The notes beneath the pieces are model-generated. The model worked only from the letters and a program-made list of their open reading frames with translations, made no database searches and had not been told where the DNA came from. The translations under genes and the position numbers were made by a program. Below are positions 23,956-31,565 of a DNA stretch of 35,752 nt, piece by piece. This DNA comes from Capnocytophaga sp. (GTDB lineage: Bacteria; Bacteroidota; Bacteroidia; Flavobacteriales; Flavobacteriaceae): positions 1 through 35,752 of the forward strand of contig NZ_JAUNKD010000027.1 of the NCBI RefSeq assembly GCF_030532915.1, given 5' to 3'. Every line of letters begins with the position of its first letter. The stretch's first letter is position 1.

Positions 23956-26001
23956 ATGAACAGAAAGATTCTTTTTGCATTGCTTGCCGTTTTAATTATA
24001 TCAGTGTTGGCAAGTTATTTTTTGTTTCGTAAATCAGAACAATACACGATGCAGACAGCTGTTTACGAAGCAAGTCAGAATGAATACGTAGGTGCTGAGT
24101 CCTGTCGTGAGTGTCATCAAAAAGAATATGAGGAGTGGCAAGGTTCTGACCATTATAAAGCAATGCAAGAAGCCACAAATGAAACTGTTCTCGGTAATTT
24201 TAATGATGTTACCTATACGGCTGATGGTATTACCTCGCGTTTTTTTAAAAAAGATAATGTGTTTTATATCTATACGGAAGGGGAGCAAGGTATTTACAAA
24301 GCGTATGAAATCAGTTACACCTTTGGTCATTTTCCTTTACAGCAGTACATAACAAAACTTGACGGAGGGCGAATGCAAGTGCTTCGGCAAAGTTGGGACA
24401 CGCGCGAGGGTAAATGGTTTCATCAGTATGCGGGCGAAAAAATTCTCGCAGATGATTATCTGCACTGGACAAATGCCGGACAAAATTGGAATATGATGTG
24501 TGCCTACTGTCATTCAACAAATTTACAAAAGAATTTGAATCCGCTCACCGGTGAGTATACTACCACATACAGTGAATTGAATGTAAGCTGTGAGAGTTGT
24601 CACGGAAAAGGAAAAAAACATATTGATTTCATACGTGGGGAACATTACCGCAAGGGTGTCAGTAAGGATTTGCACATTGCTTTGCATCAAAACACAACGC
24701 AGGGTGAGGAGCTTGCAAGCTGTATGCCTTGCCACTCACGGCGGGGCGAATTGTCGCAACACCGGGTGCATTCAACCGAAATTATGGATAATTATATTCC
24801 GGAAGTTCCTATTAAAAATCTATACTTTGCAGATGGTCAAGCCTATGATGAGGTTTACAAATTCACGTCGTTTTTGCAAAGCAAGATGTTTCATTCACAA
24901 ATCAAATGCTCAAACTGTCATTCACCCCATTCGGAAAAACTAAAATACGAGGGGAATAAGCTCTGCTTTCAGTGTCATTCAACCGACTATGGTAAATCAT
25001 CACATACACATCATCAGGAAAACACACCGGCTTCTGATTGTAAATCCTGCCATATGCCTACACGTACTTATATGGGTAATGATATTCGGCACGACCATAA
25101 TTTTTCTGTTCCGCGTCCTGATTTGAGTGCCGCATACGGTGTTCCGAATGCCTGCAATGATTGTCATACTGACCAATCGGCAAAATGGGCTGCTAATGCT
25201 GTGAAGCAATGGTATGGAGTGGTGCGTAAACCTCATTTCGCCGAAGATTTAATTCTTGGAAGTATGCAAACACCTCAAAGCATTCGTAATTTAAGTGCTT
25301 TGCTTGAAAATCAATTAACTCCTGATGTGGTTCGGGCTGCCGCAGTGCATTATTTAGGTGGTATTTACACGCAGGAAAGTCTCAACCTTATCAAAAAAGA
25401 ACTTCACAGCCGTGATGCACAAACCCGATACCGTTCGGTGCTTGCCCTGAGTGGTTTTCCAATACATTTGTATGAGCGTGAACTCATTCCGTTATTGTCG
25501 GATAAAGTTAAAGCGGTGCGGGTGGCTACTGCCAATGTGTTTTTAATGCAGAAAGGTGCGGAATGGTCAAATCACAACTTGCCTTCATTTGCAACAGCTT
25601 TGAAGGAATACGAAACCTTTGTGCTTTCACAATCCGACTTTCCACTTGGAAGTGCCACAGCCGGTGATTATTTTGCCCAAATGGGAGATACGGATAAAGC
25701 TATTTTGTTTTATGAACGCGCCATCGAGAAAGATAAAAATCTCAATCACATTCGGCTTAATTTAGCAACGCTTTATAGTAAAATCAAGCGTAATGATAAA
25801 GCCCAATCTGTTTTAGAATCTGCACTTGTTTATCAGCCAAATAACCCCGAAGTGTTTTACTTTATGGGCTTGCTTGCAGCCGAAGAAGAAGACTATGCAA
25901 AAGCTAAAACACATTTTGAAAAGGCTATGCAACTCGGTTTGAATAATGAAAAAGTACAACGGAACTATCAATCCGTTTTGCAGTTGATTGATAAAGAGTA
26001 G
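23956..26001 (+). CDS. Octahaem cytochrome c with C-terminal TPRs
   Basis: A 681-residue protein anchored or exported by an N-terminal hydrophobic segment (7-24). Eight CxxCH haem-binding motifs are visible at 50-54, 182-186, 212-216, 256-260, 318-322, 337-341, 362-366 and 400-404. A HEAT-like helical part (about 425-550) and tetratricopeptide repeats (about 565-680) follow. The haem part resembles the cytochrome c554/multihaem group that includes redox enzymes of nitrogen and sulfur compounds. No CxxCK active-site motif of the NrfA type is seen, so the reaction is open. It would act on the periplasmic side, with the TPRs as a docking platform. A neighbouring Rrf2 regulator hints at redox or NO control. 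Confidence 0.85.
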   Translation: MNRKILFALLAVLIISVLASYFLFRKSEQYTMQTAVYEASQNEYVGAESCRECHQKEYEEWQGSDHYKAMQEATNETVLGNFNDVTYTADGITSRFFKKDNVFYIYTEGEQGIYKAYEISYTFGHFPLQQYITKLDGGRMQVLRQSWDTREGKWFHQYAGEKILADDYLHWTNAGQNWNMMCAYCHSTNLQKNLNPLTGEYTTTYSELNVSCESCHGKGKKHIDFIRGEHYRKGVSKDLHIALHQNTTQGEELASCMPCHSRRGELSQHRVHSTEIMDNYIPEVPIKNLYFADGQAYDEVYKFTSFLQSKMFHSQIKCSNCHSPHSEKLKYEGNKLCFQCHSTDYGKSSHTHHQENTPASDCKSCHMPTRTYMGNDIRHDHNFSVPRPDLSAAYGVPNACNDCHTDQSAKWAANAVKQWYGVVRKPHFAEDLILGSMQTPQSIRNLSALLENQLTPDVVRAAAVHYLGGIYTQESLNLIKKELHSRDAQTRYRSVLALSGFPIHLYERELIPLLSDKVKAVRVATANVFLMQKGAEWSNHNLPSFATALKEYETFVLSQSDFPLGSATAGDYFAQMGDTDKAILFYERAIEKDKNLNHIRLNLATLYSKIKRNDKAQSVLESALVYQPNNPEVFYFMGLLAAEEEDYAKAKTHFEKAMQLGLNNEKVQRNYQSVLQLIDKE

Positions 26002-26052
26002 GGGGTTAATTGACATCCTACTAAGTCTCTTTAAAAAGGGAAGTGTTTTAAA

Positions 26053-26085
26053 AACTTTGTCAAAGTTTTCAACTTTGACAAAGTT
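26053..26085. repeat. Perfect 15-bp hairpin of a palindromic word
   Basis: AACTTTGTCAAAGTT (26053-26067), a 3-nt loop, then its exact reverse complement AACTTTGACAAAGTT (26071-26085). Each arm is itself palindromic apart from the central base. It lies 3' of the cytochrome gene and has no T-run on either strand. It looks like a dispersed intergenic palindrome rather than a classic terminator. Confidence 0.75.
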
Positions 26086-26091
26086 GAAAAT

Positions 26092-26128
26092 AAAAACCTC
26101 TGTGGTGTTTGTAGCAACCGACAGAGGT
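26092..26128 (-). terminator. Terminator after the DUF6261 gene
   Basis: Arms ACCTCTGT and ACAGAGGT (26096-26103 and 26121-26128) with inner GGT/ACC pairs, then a run of U on the minus strand (26096-26092). Confidence 0.65.
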
Positions 26129-26200
26129 AATTAATCAATAAATGTTATTAACAAAAAAATTTAAAAAAATGAATAAAAAATCAAAATAACGATTTTACTC
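26092..26200 (-). ncRNA. Candidate small RNA of about 110 nt
   Basis: On the minus strand a promoter (TTG at 26235-26233, 19-nt spacer, TACCTTTG at 26213-26206) sits at the 3' end of the DUF6261 gene. Transcription from about 26200 would run through an AT-rich stretch and end at a hairpin with arms 26121-26128 and 26096-26103 plus three inner pairs, followed by a U-run. No ORF is present. The hairpin may instead simply be the terminator of the DUF6261 gene and the promoter a chance match. Confidence 0.3.
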
Positions 26201-26215
26201 TTTTACAAAGGTAAT

Positions 26216-26878
26216 TTATCGTACGCTTTTTACAATTTCATTAAGCTCAGCAAAAAGTGTGTCCCAACCGGCAAGGGAACGCATAGCCGTTATCATTGTT
26301 AAGTAATTGCGCAGTGCTTCTTCTAATTGCTTTCGCAGGGTAGTTGCACTCTTCTTTTGGCGCAATTCGGCATTGGCTTCGGCTTGTTCGGCATAGAGTG
26401 TGTTAAACTCATCACACTTGTTTTTAAGATTTTCAAACGCCGGCGTAATTGCCAAACGTTGCAGGCGCTCTTGATTTTCGGTTGTGGCTAATGCTTCGAT
26501 TAACTTTTTGAATTGCGCCGCACTGTCGGCATATGATTTACGGTCGATATTTAATCCGTAAAACTTAAAAATATCATACAGCGCTACGGCATCGGCGTGG
26601 TTCGGGGCTATGGCAAGTCGCGTATAACCTTCAAGGAATATTTTGAGGTCTGCAAAAGCTTTTCCACGTGCGTTTCCGGCTTCTGACACCACTTTTCCTT
26701 TTCCGCTAAAAGTTTGTTTTGAATACGCTTTGTAGTAAATATCGTATTCATTTTCCAATTGAGTAAGCAACGGGTGGTTTTCAGTAACTTGGTATTTGCC
26801 GCTTTTTGATGCATTGATGACTTGTTCTGCCAACGTTGCTAATGATTTTGTCGAGAGGTTGCGATATGTTAATTTCAT
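26216..26878 (-). CDS. DUF6261-like helical protein
   Basis: A 220-residue protein, almost wholly alpha-helical and without signal peptide or membrane span. It resembles the Bacteroidota family DUF6261 (N-terminal MKLTYRNLSTKSLATLAEQVI, middle segments with GKGKV and LYDIFKFYGLNIDRKSYADSAAQ). Members have no known function and often occur in several copies per genome. It has its own promoter, and its terminator lies about 90 nt past the stop. The family assignment is from recall of the pattern and is moderately sure. Confidence 0.65.
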   Translation of the reverse strand: MKLTYRNLSTKSLATLAEQVINASKSGKYQVTENHPLLTQLENEYDIYYKAYSKQTFSGKGKVVSEAGNARGKAFADLKIFLEGYTRLAIAPNHADAVALYDIFKFYGLNIDRKSYADSAAQFKKLIEALATTENQERLQRLAITPAFENLKNKCDEFNTLYAEQAEANAELRQKKSATTLRKQLEEALRNYLTMITAMRSLAGWDTLFAELNEIVKSVR

Positions 26879-26921
26879 AGTGTGTTGTATTACATATTAA
26901 ACATTAAACTAAAACTCGCTC

Positions 26922-26953
26922 CAAAGGTAAGTAGTTTTAGGATAGAAAACAAA
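26922..26953 (-). promoter_or_regulatory. Promoter of the DUF6261 gene
   Basis: Minus strand: TTTG at 26953-26950, 20-nt spacer, TACCTTTG at 26929-26922. The ATG is 43 nt past the box. Confidence 0.7.
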
Positions 26954-27017
26954 TTTTTTGCTAAAAATTTTTATATAAACAGCTTTGGTTGTATTTATTT
27001 TCTAAAAATGATGAAAA

Positions 27018-27056
27018 GAACCCTTTGTGAAAGTCTATAACTTTTGCAAAGGGTTC
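27018..27056 (-). terminator. Terminator after pepD
   Basis: A perfect 10-bp outer stem (27018-27027 with 27047-27056) with further pairing inside the loop, followed on the minus strand by CTTTTCATCATTTTT. It is 39 nt after the pepD stop. Confidence 0.75.
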
Positions 27057-27094
27057 ATAGAAAAAGTATGGGATATTTTTAAAGTCGATGCAGA

Positions 27095-28573
27095 TTAAGC
27101 AGTTGCAACTTTGGGCGGAATGTTTTTCAAAATTTCGAGTAAATATTTCCAGAATTTTTGAACCGACTCAATGCTGACTTTTTCATCGGGCGAATGCGCT
27201 CCTTTAATTGTAGGTCCGAAACTAATCATTTCCATATCGGGATAATGTTGCCCCAAGATGCCGCATTCTAATCCGGCGTGGCAGGCAACCACATTGGGTT
27301 GTGATTGAAATAGTTTTTCGTATTGTTCTTTTAATACTTTCAGTATGGAAGCATTTACATCGGGTTCCCAGCCCGGATAGCTTCCGGAGAAAGTCACTTC
27401 ACAGCCGGAGAGTTCAAACACGGCGCGTAGTGAATTAGCCAAGTCATATTTTGAAGTCTCTACCGATGAGCGCGTGAGGCAGTACACGTGAATTTCCCCA
27501 TTGCTGATGGTAACTCGGGCAATGTTGTTGCTGGTCTGTACAAGTCCGTCAATGGTTGGGCTCATTACATATACGCCGTTATGCGCCGCGTAGAGGGAAC
27601 GTAAAATACCTTCCTGAACACCTAATTCCATTACGGTTTGAGGTATTTCAGCAGTGTGATAATTAATTGAGAGTTGTGGTTCAGTTACCGCAAGTTCGTG
27701 TTTTATAACCTCAGCCGTGTTTTTAAATTCAAACTCGAAGGCTTCTTGATGCACTTTGTCAATGACTATAAGCGCCGTGCTTTCACGTGGAATGGCATTT
27801 CGGAGACCTCCGCCCATTAGTGAGGCAATTCGCAAACCAAAGTTTTCGAATCCGTCAAAGAGTAAACGATTCATTATTTTGTTGGCATTGCCTAATCCCT
27901 TGTGTATGTCCATTCCGCTATGCCCGCCTTTGAGTCCTTTCACGGTGATTTGATATGCTACCACATCGTTGGGGGTTTGTTCCGCATCGTATTCACGATA
28001 TGCCGAAACATCAACGCCTCCGGCACAGCCTATGTCAATTTCATCATCTTCCTCAGTGTCTAAATTCAGCAGTATGTCACCTTGCAGCAAACCGCCTTTG
28101 AGTCCCATCGCGCCTGTCATACCTGTTTCCTCATCGATGGTAAATAGCGCCTCGATTGCGGGATGTTGAATGTCATTGCTTTCAAGTATTGCCATAATTG
28201 CGGCAACCCCGATACCGTTGTCAGCGCCTAATGTCGTGCCTTGGGCTTTTACCCAACCGCCGTCGATAAGCATTTTAATGCCTTCGGTATCAAAATCAAA
28301 AACGGTGTCGTTATTCTTTTGGTGTACCATATCCAAATGCGATTGCAACACAACGGTTTTCAGATGTTCAAACCCTTGCGTGGCGGGCTTTTTGATAATA
28401 ACATTGCCTACTTCATCACGAAACGTTTCGAGGTTTAGTTTTTTGCCGAAAGCAAGCATAAATTCAATAACTTTTTCTTCCTTTTTTGATGCTCGGGGAA
28501 CGGCATTCAAATCGGCGAAGTTCTGCCACAGGGCTGTGGGTTCTAACTTACGGATGTCTTGATTTGTACTCAT
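27095..28573 (-). CDS. pepD: Aminoacyl-histidine dipeptidase
   Basis: Cytoplasmic zinc dipeptidase of family M20C that splits Xaa-His and other dipeptides. At 492 residues it has the normal length. Metal and catalytic residues are in place: H79 and D81 (QSHLDMVHQ), D118 (GADNGIGVA), E148-E149 (IDEETGMTGAMGL), D172, and the C-terminal GAHSPDE block carrying the last His. The dimerisation domain between them has the HSGMDIHKG motif. It stands alone with a terminator downstream and is divergent from the DUF3810 gene. In peptide-feeding flavobacteria this enzyme works at the end of peptide breakdown. Confidence 0.93.
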   Translation of the reverse strand: MSTNQDIRKLEPTALWQNFADLNAVPRASKKEEKVIEFMLAFGKKLNLETFRDEVGNVIIKKPATQGFEHLKTVVLQSHLDMVHQKNNDTVFDFDTEGIKMLIDGGWVKAQGTTLGADNGIGVAAIMAILESNDIQHPAIEALFTIDEETGMTGAMGLKGGLLQGDILLNLDTEEDDEIDIGCAGGVDVSAYREYDAEQTPNDVVAYQITVKGLKGGHSGMDIHKGLGNANKIMNRLLFDGFENFGLRIASLMGGGLRNAIPRESTALIVIDKVHQEAFEFEFKNTAEVIKHELAVTEPQLSINYHTAEIPQTVMELGVQEGILRSLYAAHNGVYVMSPTIDGLVQTSNNIARVTISNGEIHVYCLTRSSVETSKYDLANSLRAVFELSGCEVTFSGSYPGWEPDVNASILKVLKEQYEKLFQSQPNVVACHAGLECGILGQHYPDMEMISFGPTIKGAHSPDEKVSIESVQKFWKYLLEILKNIPPKVATA

Positions 28574-28706
28574 ATTGTTGCTATTTAATTGTCAAACACG
28601 GGCTAATTAAAAACAATTGCATTCATTTACTATATAATGGTGTTTGAATTGATGCGTTGTTGTTTGTTTTTAATTACCCAAGTTTGTTGTTTATTTTTCT
28701 TGCGTA

Positions 28707-28714
28707 CAAAGTTA
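28707..28714 (-). promoter_or_regulatory. -7 box of the pepD promoter
   Basis: Minus strand TAACTTTG matches TAnnTTTG; the best TTG upstream has a long spacer of 23 nt. The leader to the ATG would be about 127 nt. Confidence 0.45.
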
Positions 28715-28729
28715 GTAATAAAAATTTAG

Positions 28730-28737
28730 TATTTTTG
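28730..28737 (+). promoter_or_regulatory. -7 box of the DUF3810 gene
   Basis: TATTTTTG matches TAnnTTTG, 81 nt before the ATG at 28819. It is back to back with the pepD box; no clear -33 element. Confidence 0.45.
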
Positions 28738-28818
28738 CAACAACGTACTAAAAAAACGCATTGTTGTGTTTTAATTGCCCGCAAGCTGATTTTTTACAAA
28801 CTGAAAAAGAGTTGTTTT

Positions 28819-29856
28819 ATGAATAAGAAGAAGTTAATCTTTTACGTAAGTGTTTTAGTAATTTGGTTATTTTTTAGAAATTTCCCGCATCACACTGAAG
28901 TTATTTACAGTAGGGGACTGTATCCTTACCTCGCAAAGTCATTGCATTTTATGTTGGGTTGGCTTCCGTTTTCAGCAGGTGATGTGTTTTATACCTTGCT
29001 GATAGCCTTTGCGATTTATTTTTTGATTAAGAATGGAAAATCAGTTGTAAAACGACCCGTGTGGTTTTTAGATAAGGTATGTTTGTTTTTAACTATGCTT
29101 GTGTTTGGGTTTTTTCTGCTGTGGGGATTTAATTACTTTCGGGTGTCATTGGCAAATAGCCTTGAAATTGATACTTCCTATACGGAAGAAGAACTTTTCA
29201 CCACTGTGGAAACTTACTTACAAGAAGCAAATAAGCTCCACAACCAGTTAGCATTAAATGACACTTTGAAGGTAGATTACACACTCACGAAACAACAAAT
29301 TTACGACACGGCATTTAAAAGTTACCCGTTGCGGGAATATAATCTCAGTTGTTTTTCAAGTACTCAAAATGTGAAAACATCTATTTACAGCACGTTTTTA
29401 ACCTATATGGGGTATAGTGGCTATATTAACCCTTTTACAAATGAAGCCCAAGTTAATGGTAAAATGATTGGCTATGCTGTTCCGGTTACCGCGTGTCACG
29501 AAATAGCACATCAGATGGGGTATGCAGCCGAAGAAGAGGCGAATTACTTAGGTTACTTAGCAGCCCGAAATAGCAACGATATGTATTTTAAGTACAGCGC
29601 TTGTTTGTTTGCATTACGCTATTTGCTTAATGAAACTTACAAGGTTAATCCTGAAAAATATGAGCTGTTTTTATCAAAACTCAACAAAGGAATAGTAAAA
29701 AACTACACCGAAGTACGTGATTTTTGGCGTAAGTATGAAAACCAAGCCGAGCCAATATTCAAAAACGTCTATGATTCATTTCTGAAAGCCAATAAACAAT
29801 CGCAAGGCATTCAGAGTTACAATCTGGTAGTGGGTTTACTAATCAAAAACAGATAA
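28819..29856 (+). CDS. DUF3810 membrane protein with a zinc-protease motif
   Basis: A 345-residue protein of the Bacteroidota family DUF3810. Three hydrophobic spans (about 7-20, 55-71 and 86-104) are followed by a soluble domain. This domain holds HEIAH (227-231) and a downstream EEEANYLGYLA (238-248), the arrangement of gluzincin metalloproteases in which the later glutamate would be the third zinc ligand. The family is uncharacterised as far as I know. The ATG at 28819 begins MNKKKLIFYV; the frame is open further up, but those 54 codons cross the promoter. A weak hairpin (29871-29892) follows the gene. Confidence 0.82.
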   Translation: MNKKKLIFYVSVLVIWLFFRNFPHHTEVIYSRGLYPYLAKSLHFMLGWLPFSAGDVFYTLLIAFAIYFLIKNGKSVVKRPVWFLDKVCLFLTMLVFGFFLLWGFNYFRVSLANSLEIDTSYTEEELFTTVETYLQEANKLHNQLALNDTLKVDYTLTKQQIYDTAFKSYPLREYNLSCFSSTQNVKTSIYSTFLTYMGYSGYINPFTNEAQVNGKMIGYAVPVTACHEIAHQMGYAAEEEANYLGYLAARNSNDMYFKYSACLFALRYLLNETYKVNPEKYELFLSKLNKGIVKNYTEVRDFWRKYENQAEPIFKNVYDSFLKANKQSQGIQSYNLVVGLLIKNR

Positions 29857-29870
29857 TATTTTGATAGTTT

Positions 29871-29892
29871 GTAAGTTAGATGATTAACTTAC
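29871..29892 (+). terminator. Hairpin after the DUF3810 gene
   Basis: GTAAGTTA (29871-29878) and TAACTTAC (29885-29892) form an 8-bp stem with a 6-nt loop. The T-run is poor, so termination here is uncertain. Confidence 0.4.
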
Positions 29893-30005
29893 GTTTGTAA
29901 TTAAGCAGAAACAAGGTGTAAACACTTCATTTTTAATTTTTAAGAAAGAATCATTTTGAATAAAAACCGTTGAAAGCAGAATTTTTTAGAAAAAATATGC
30001 CTGAT

Positions 30006-30039
30006 TTTGTATGATATTTCAATTTTAGTAGTATATTTG
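30006..30039 (+). promoter_or_regulatory. Promoter of the alpha/beta hydrolase gene
   Basis: TTTG at 30006-30009, 22-nt spacer, TATATTTG at 30032-30039. It rules out the in-frame TTG start at 30007. Confidence 0.6.
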
Positions 30040-30063
30040 CTTCATTATTTTCAAGTGAAATTA

Positions 30064-30828
30064 ATGACAACAGAAGTTAAAAAAGAAGGGAAATTTTCAT
30101 ACATTGAGTGGGGAGAAGGCACGCCGATTATTGTTTTGCACGGGCTTATGGGCGGATTGAGCAATTTTGAAGGGGTGGTTTCATTCTTTTCAAAAGCGAA
30201 TTATAAAGTCGTCATTCCGGAATTGCCCTTATTTTCAATGCCTTTACTGACAACATCGGTAAAAACGCTATCAAAATTTTTGCATAAATTCATCAAGCAT
30301 AAAAAATTTGAAAGGGTTATTTTGCTTGGAAATTCACTGGGCGGACACGTGGGCTTGCTGTACACAAAACGACACCCCGATCGTGTGAAAGCACTTGTAC
30401 TTACCGGAAGTTCAGGGCTTTACGAAAGTGCTATGGGCGACGGATATCCGCGTCGGGGCGACTATGATTTCATCAAAAAGAAATGCGAAGAAGTGTTTTA
30501 CGACCCCGCCGTAGCCACCAAACAAATCGTAGATGATGTTTTCCAGAATGTCAATGACCGCGGGAAGCTTATCAAAACGTTGGCTCTTGCCAAGAGTGCT
30601 ATCCGTCATAATATGGCGAAAGATTTGCCCAAAATGATGACCCCCACTTGTCTTATCTGGGGAAAGAACGATTCTGTAACCCCGCCGAAAGTAGCCGAGG
30701 AGTTTCATCAGTTACTCCCTGATTCGGAATTGTTTTGGATTGACAAATGCGGGCACGCACCAATGATGGAACACCCCGACCAGTTCAACGATTTGCTAAA
30801 TACTTGGTTCTTAAAACGAAACGTATAA
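30064..30828 (+). CDS. Alpha/beta hydrolase
   Basis: A 254-residue cytoplasmic hydrolase of the alpha/beta fold. The oxyanion-hole motif HGLMGG is at 26-31, the nucleophile elbow GNSLGG at 89-94 gives S91, the acid is likely in WGKNDSVTPP, and the His is in CGHAPMMEHP. There is no signal peptide. The substrate cannot be told; relatives act on esters, lactones or C-C bonds. The ATG at 30064 fits the promoter. It is followed by a terminator and then by engB, which in flavobacteria is often found beside this hydrolase. Confidence 0.88.
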   Translation: MTTEVKKEGKFSYIEWGEGTPIIVLHGLMGGLSNFEGVVSFFSKANYKVVIPELPLFSMPLLTTSVKTLSKFLHKFIKHKKFERVILLGNSLGGHVGLLYTKRHPDRVKALVLTGSSGLYESAMGDGYPRRGDYDFIKKKCEEVFYDPAVATKQIVDDVFQNVNDRGKLIKTLALAKSAIRHNMAKDLPKMMTPTCLIWGKNDSVTPPKVAEEFHQLLPDSELFWIDKCGHAPMMEHPDQFNDLLNTWFLKRNV

Positions 30829-30831
30829 ATG

Positions 30832-30858
30832 AAAAGTCACTATTACATAGTGATTTTT
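30832..30858 (+). terminator. Terminator after the hydrolase gene
   Basis: TCACTAT (30837-30843) and ATAGTGA (30847-30853) with flanking A/T pairs, then TTTTT (30854-30858). It may let part of the transcription pass into engB, which has no obvious promoter of its own. Confidence 0.65.
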
Positions 30859-30888
30859 CGTTTTTTTAACCTATAAATTCTCAACCAG

Positions 30889-31494
30889 ATGATTATTACC
30901 AAAGCCGAATTTATTGTGAGCAACTCCGATGTGAGTAAATGCCCTAACGAACCCCTACCCGAGTACGCTTTTATCGGGCGGTCGAACGTGGGGAAATCGT
31001 CGCTTATCAATATGCTTGCCAATCATAAAAATTTAGCCAAAACTTCGGGCAGACCCGGCAAGACACAACTTATCAATCACTTCAAAATCAACAACAATTG
31101 GTTCTTGGTGGATTTGCCCGGCTATGGATACGCCCGCGTTTCGAAAACCAGCAAAAAAATCTTCCAGAAATTCATCACACAATACTTCGAGAAACGCAAA
31201 CAATTGGTTTGTGCCTTCGTATTGGTGGATATTCGGCACGAGCCACAAAAAATCGACTTGGAATTTATGCAGTGGCTGGGTGAAAACGGGGTTCCGTTCG
31301 GCATCATTTTCACCAAAACAGATAAACTCAAACCCAATGCCATCGAACGAAACGTGGAAACATATAAAAACATCTTATTGGAGACCTGGGAGGAGTTCCC
31401 GCCGTACTTCGTAACCTCATCGGAGAATAAAACAGGCAGGGAAGAACTTCTGACATACATAGAAAACATCAACAAAAGTATACAAAAATATTAA
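30889..31494 (+). CDS. engB: Ribosome biogenesis GTPase EngB (YsxC/YihA)
   Basis: A 201-residue essential-type GTPase that helps assemble the large ribosomal subunit. The G1 motif GRSNVGKSS is at 30-38, a G2 threonine near 60 (GKTQLINHF), G3 DLPGYG at 75-80, and G4 TKTDK around residue 143. The N-terminal [23 protein letters not shown] stretch is typical of the family. Length is normal. It lies 60 nt after the hydrolase gene and on the same strand. No near-consensus TAnnTTTG box is seen in the gap. Confidence 0.95.
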   Translation: MIITKAEFIVSNSDVSKCPNEPLPEYAFIGRSNVGKSSLINMLANHKNLAKTSGRPGKTQLINHFKINNNWFLVDLPGYGYARVSKTSKKIFQKFITQYFEKRKQLVCAFVLVDIRHEPQKIDLEFMQWLGENGVPFGIIFTKTDKLKPNAIERNVETYKNILLETWEEFPPYFVTSSENKTGREELLTYIENINKSIQKY

Positions 31495-31565
31495 AAATTA
31501 CGTCAGAACCACTCTTTCCCCTTAAAAATTACATTGTAATTTAAAAATTTCGTATAAATTGAGAT

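Noticed and set aside
24590..24943. Alternative-frame ORF of 117 codons inside the cytochrome gene
   Set aside because: Shadow of the cytochrome frame, which has eight ordered haem motifs; the shadow shows no domain.
28657..28818. N-terminal extension of the DUF3810 protein
   Set aside because: It crosses two divergent promoter boxes and has low-quality coding content.
30007..30063. TTG start of the alpha/beta hydrolase
   Set aside because: The codon overlaps the -33 promoter element.
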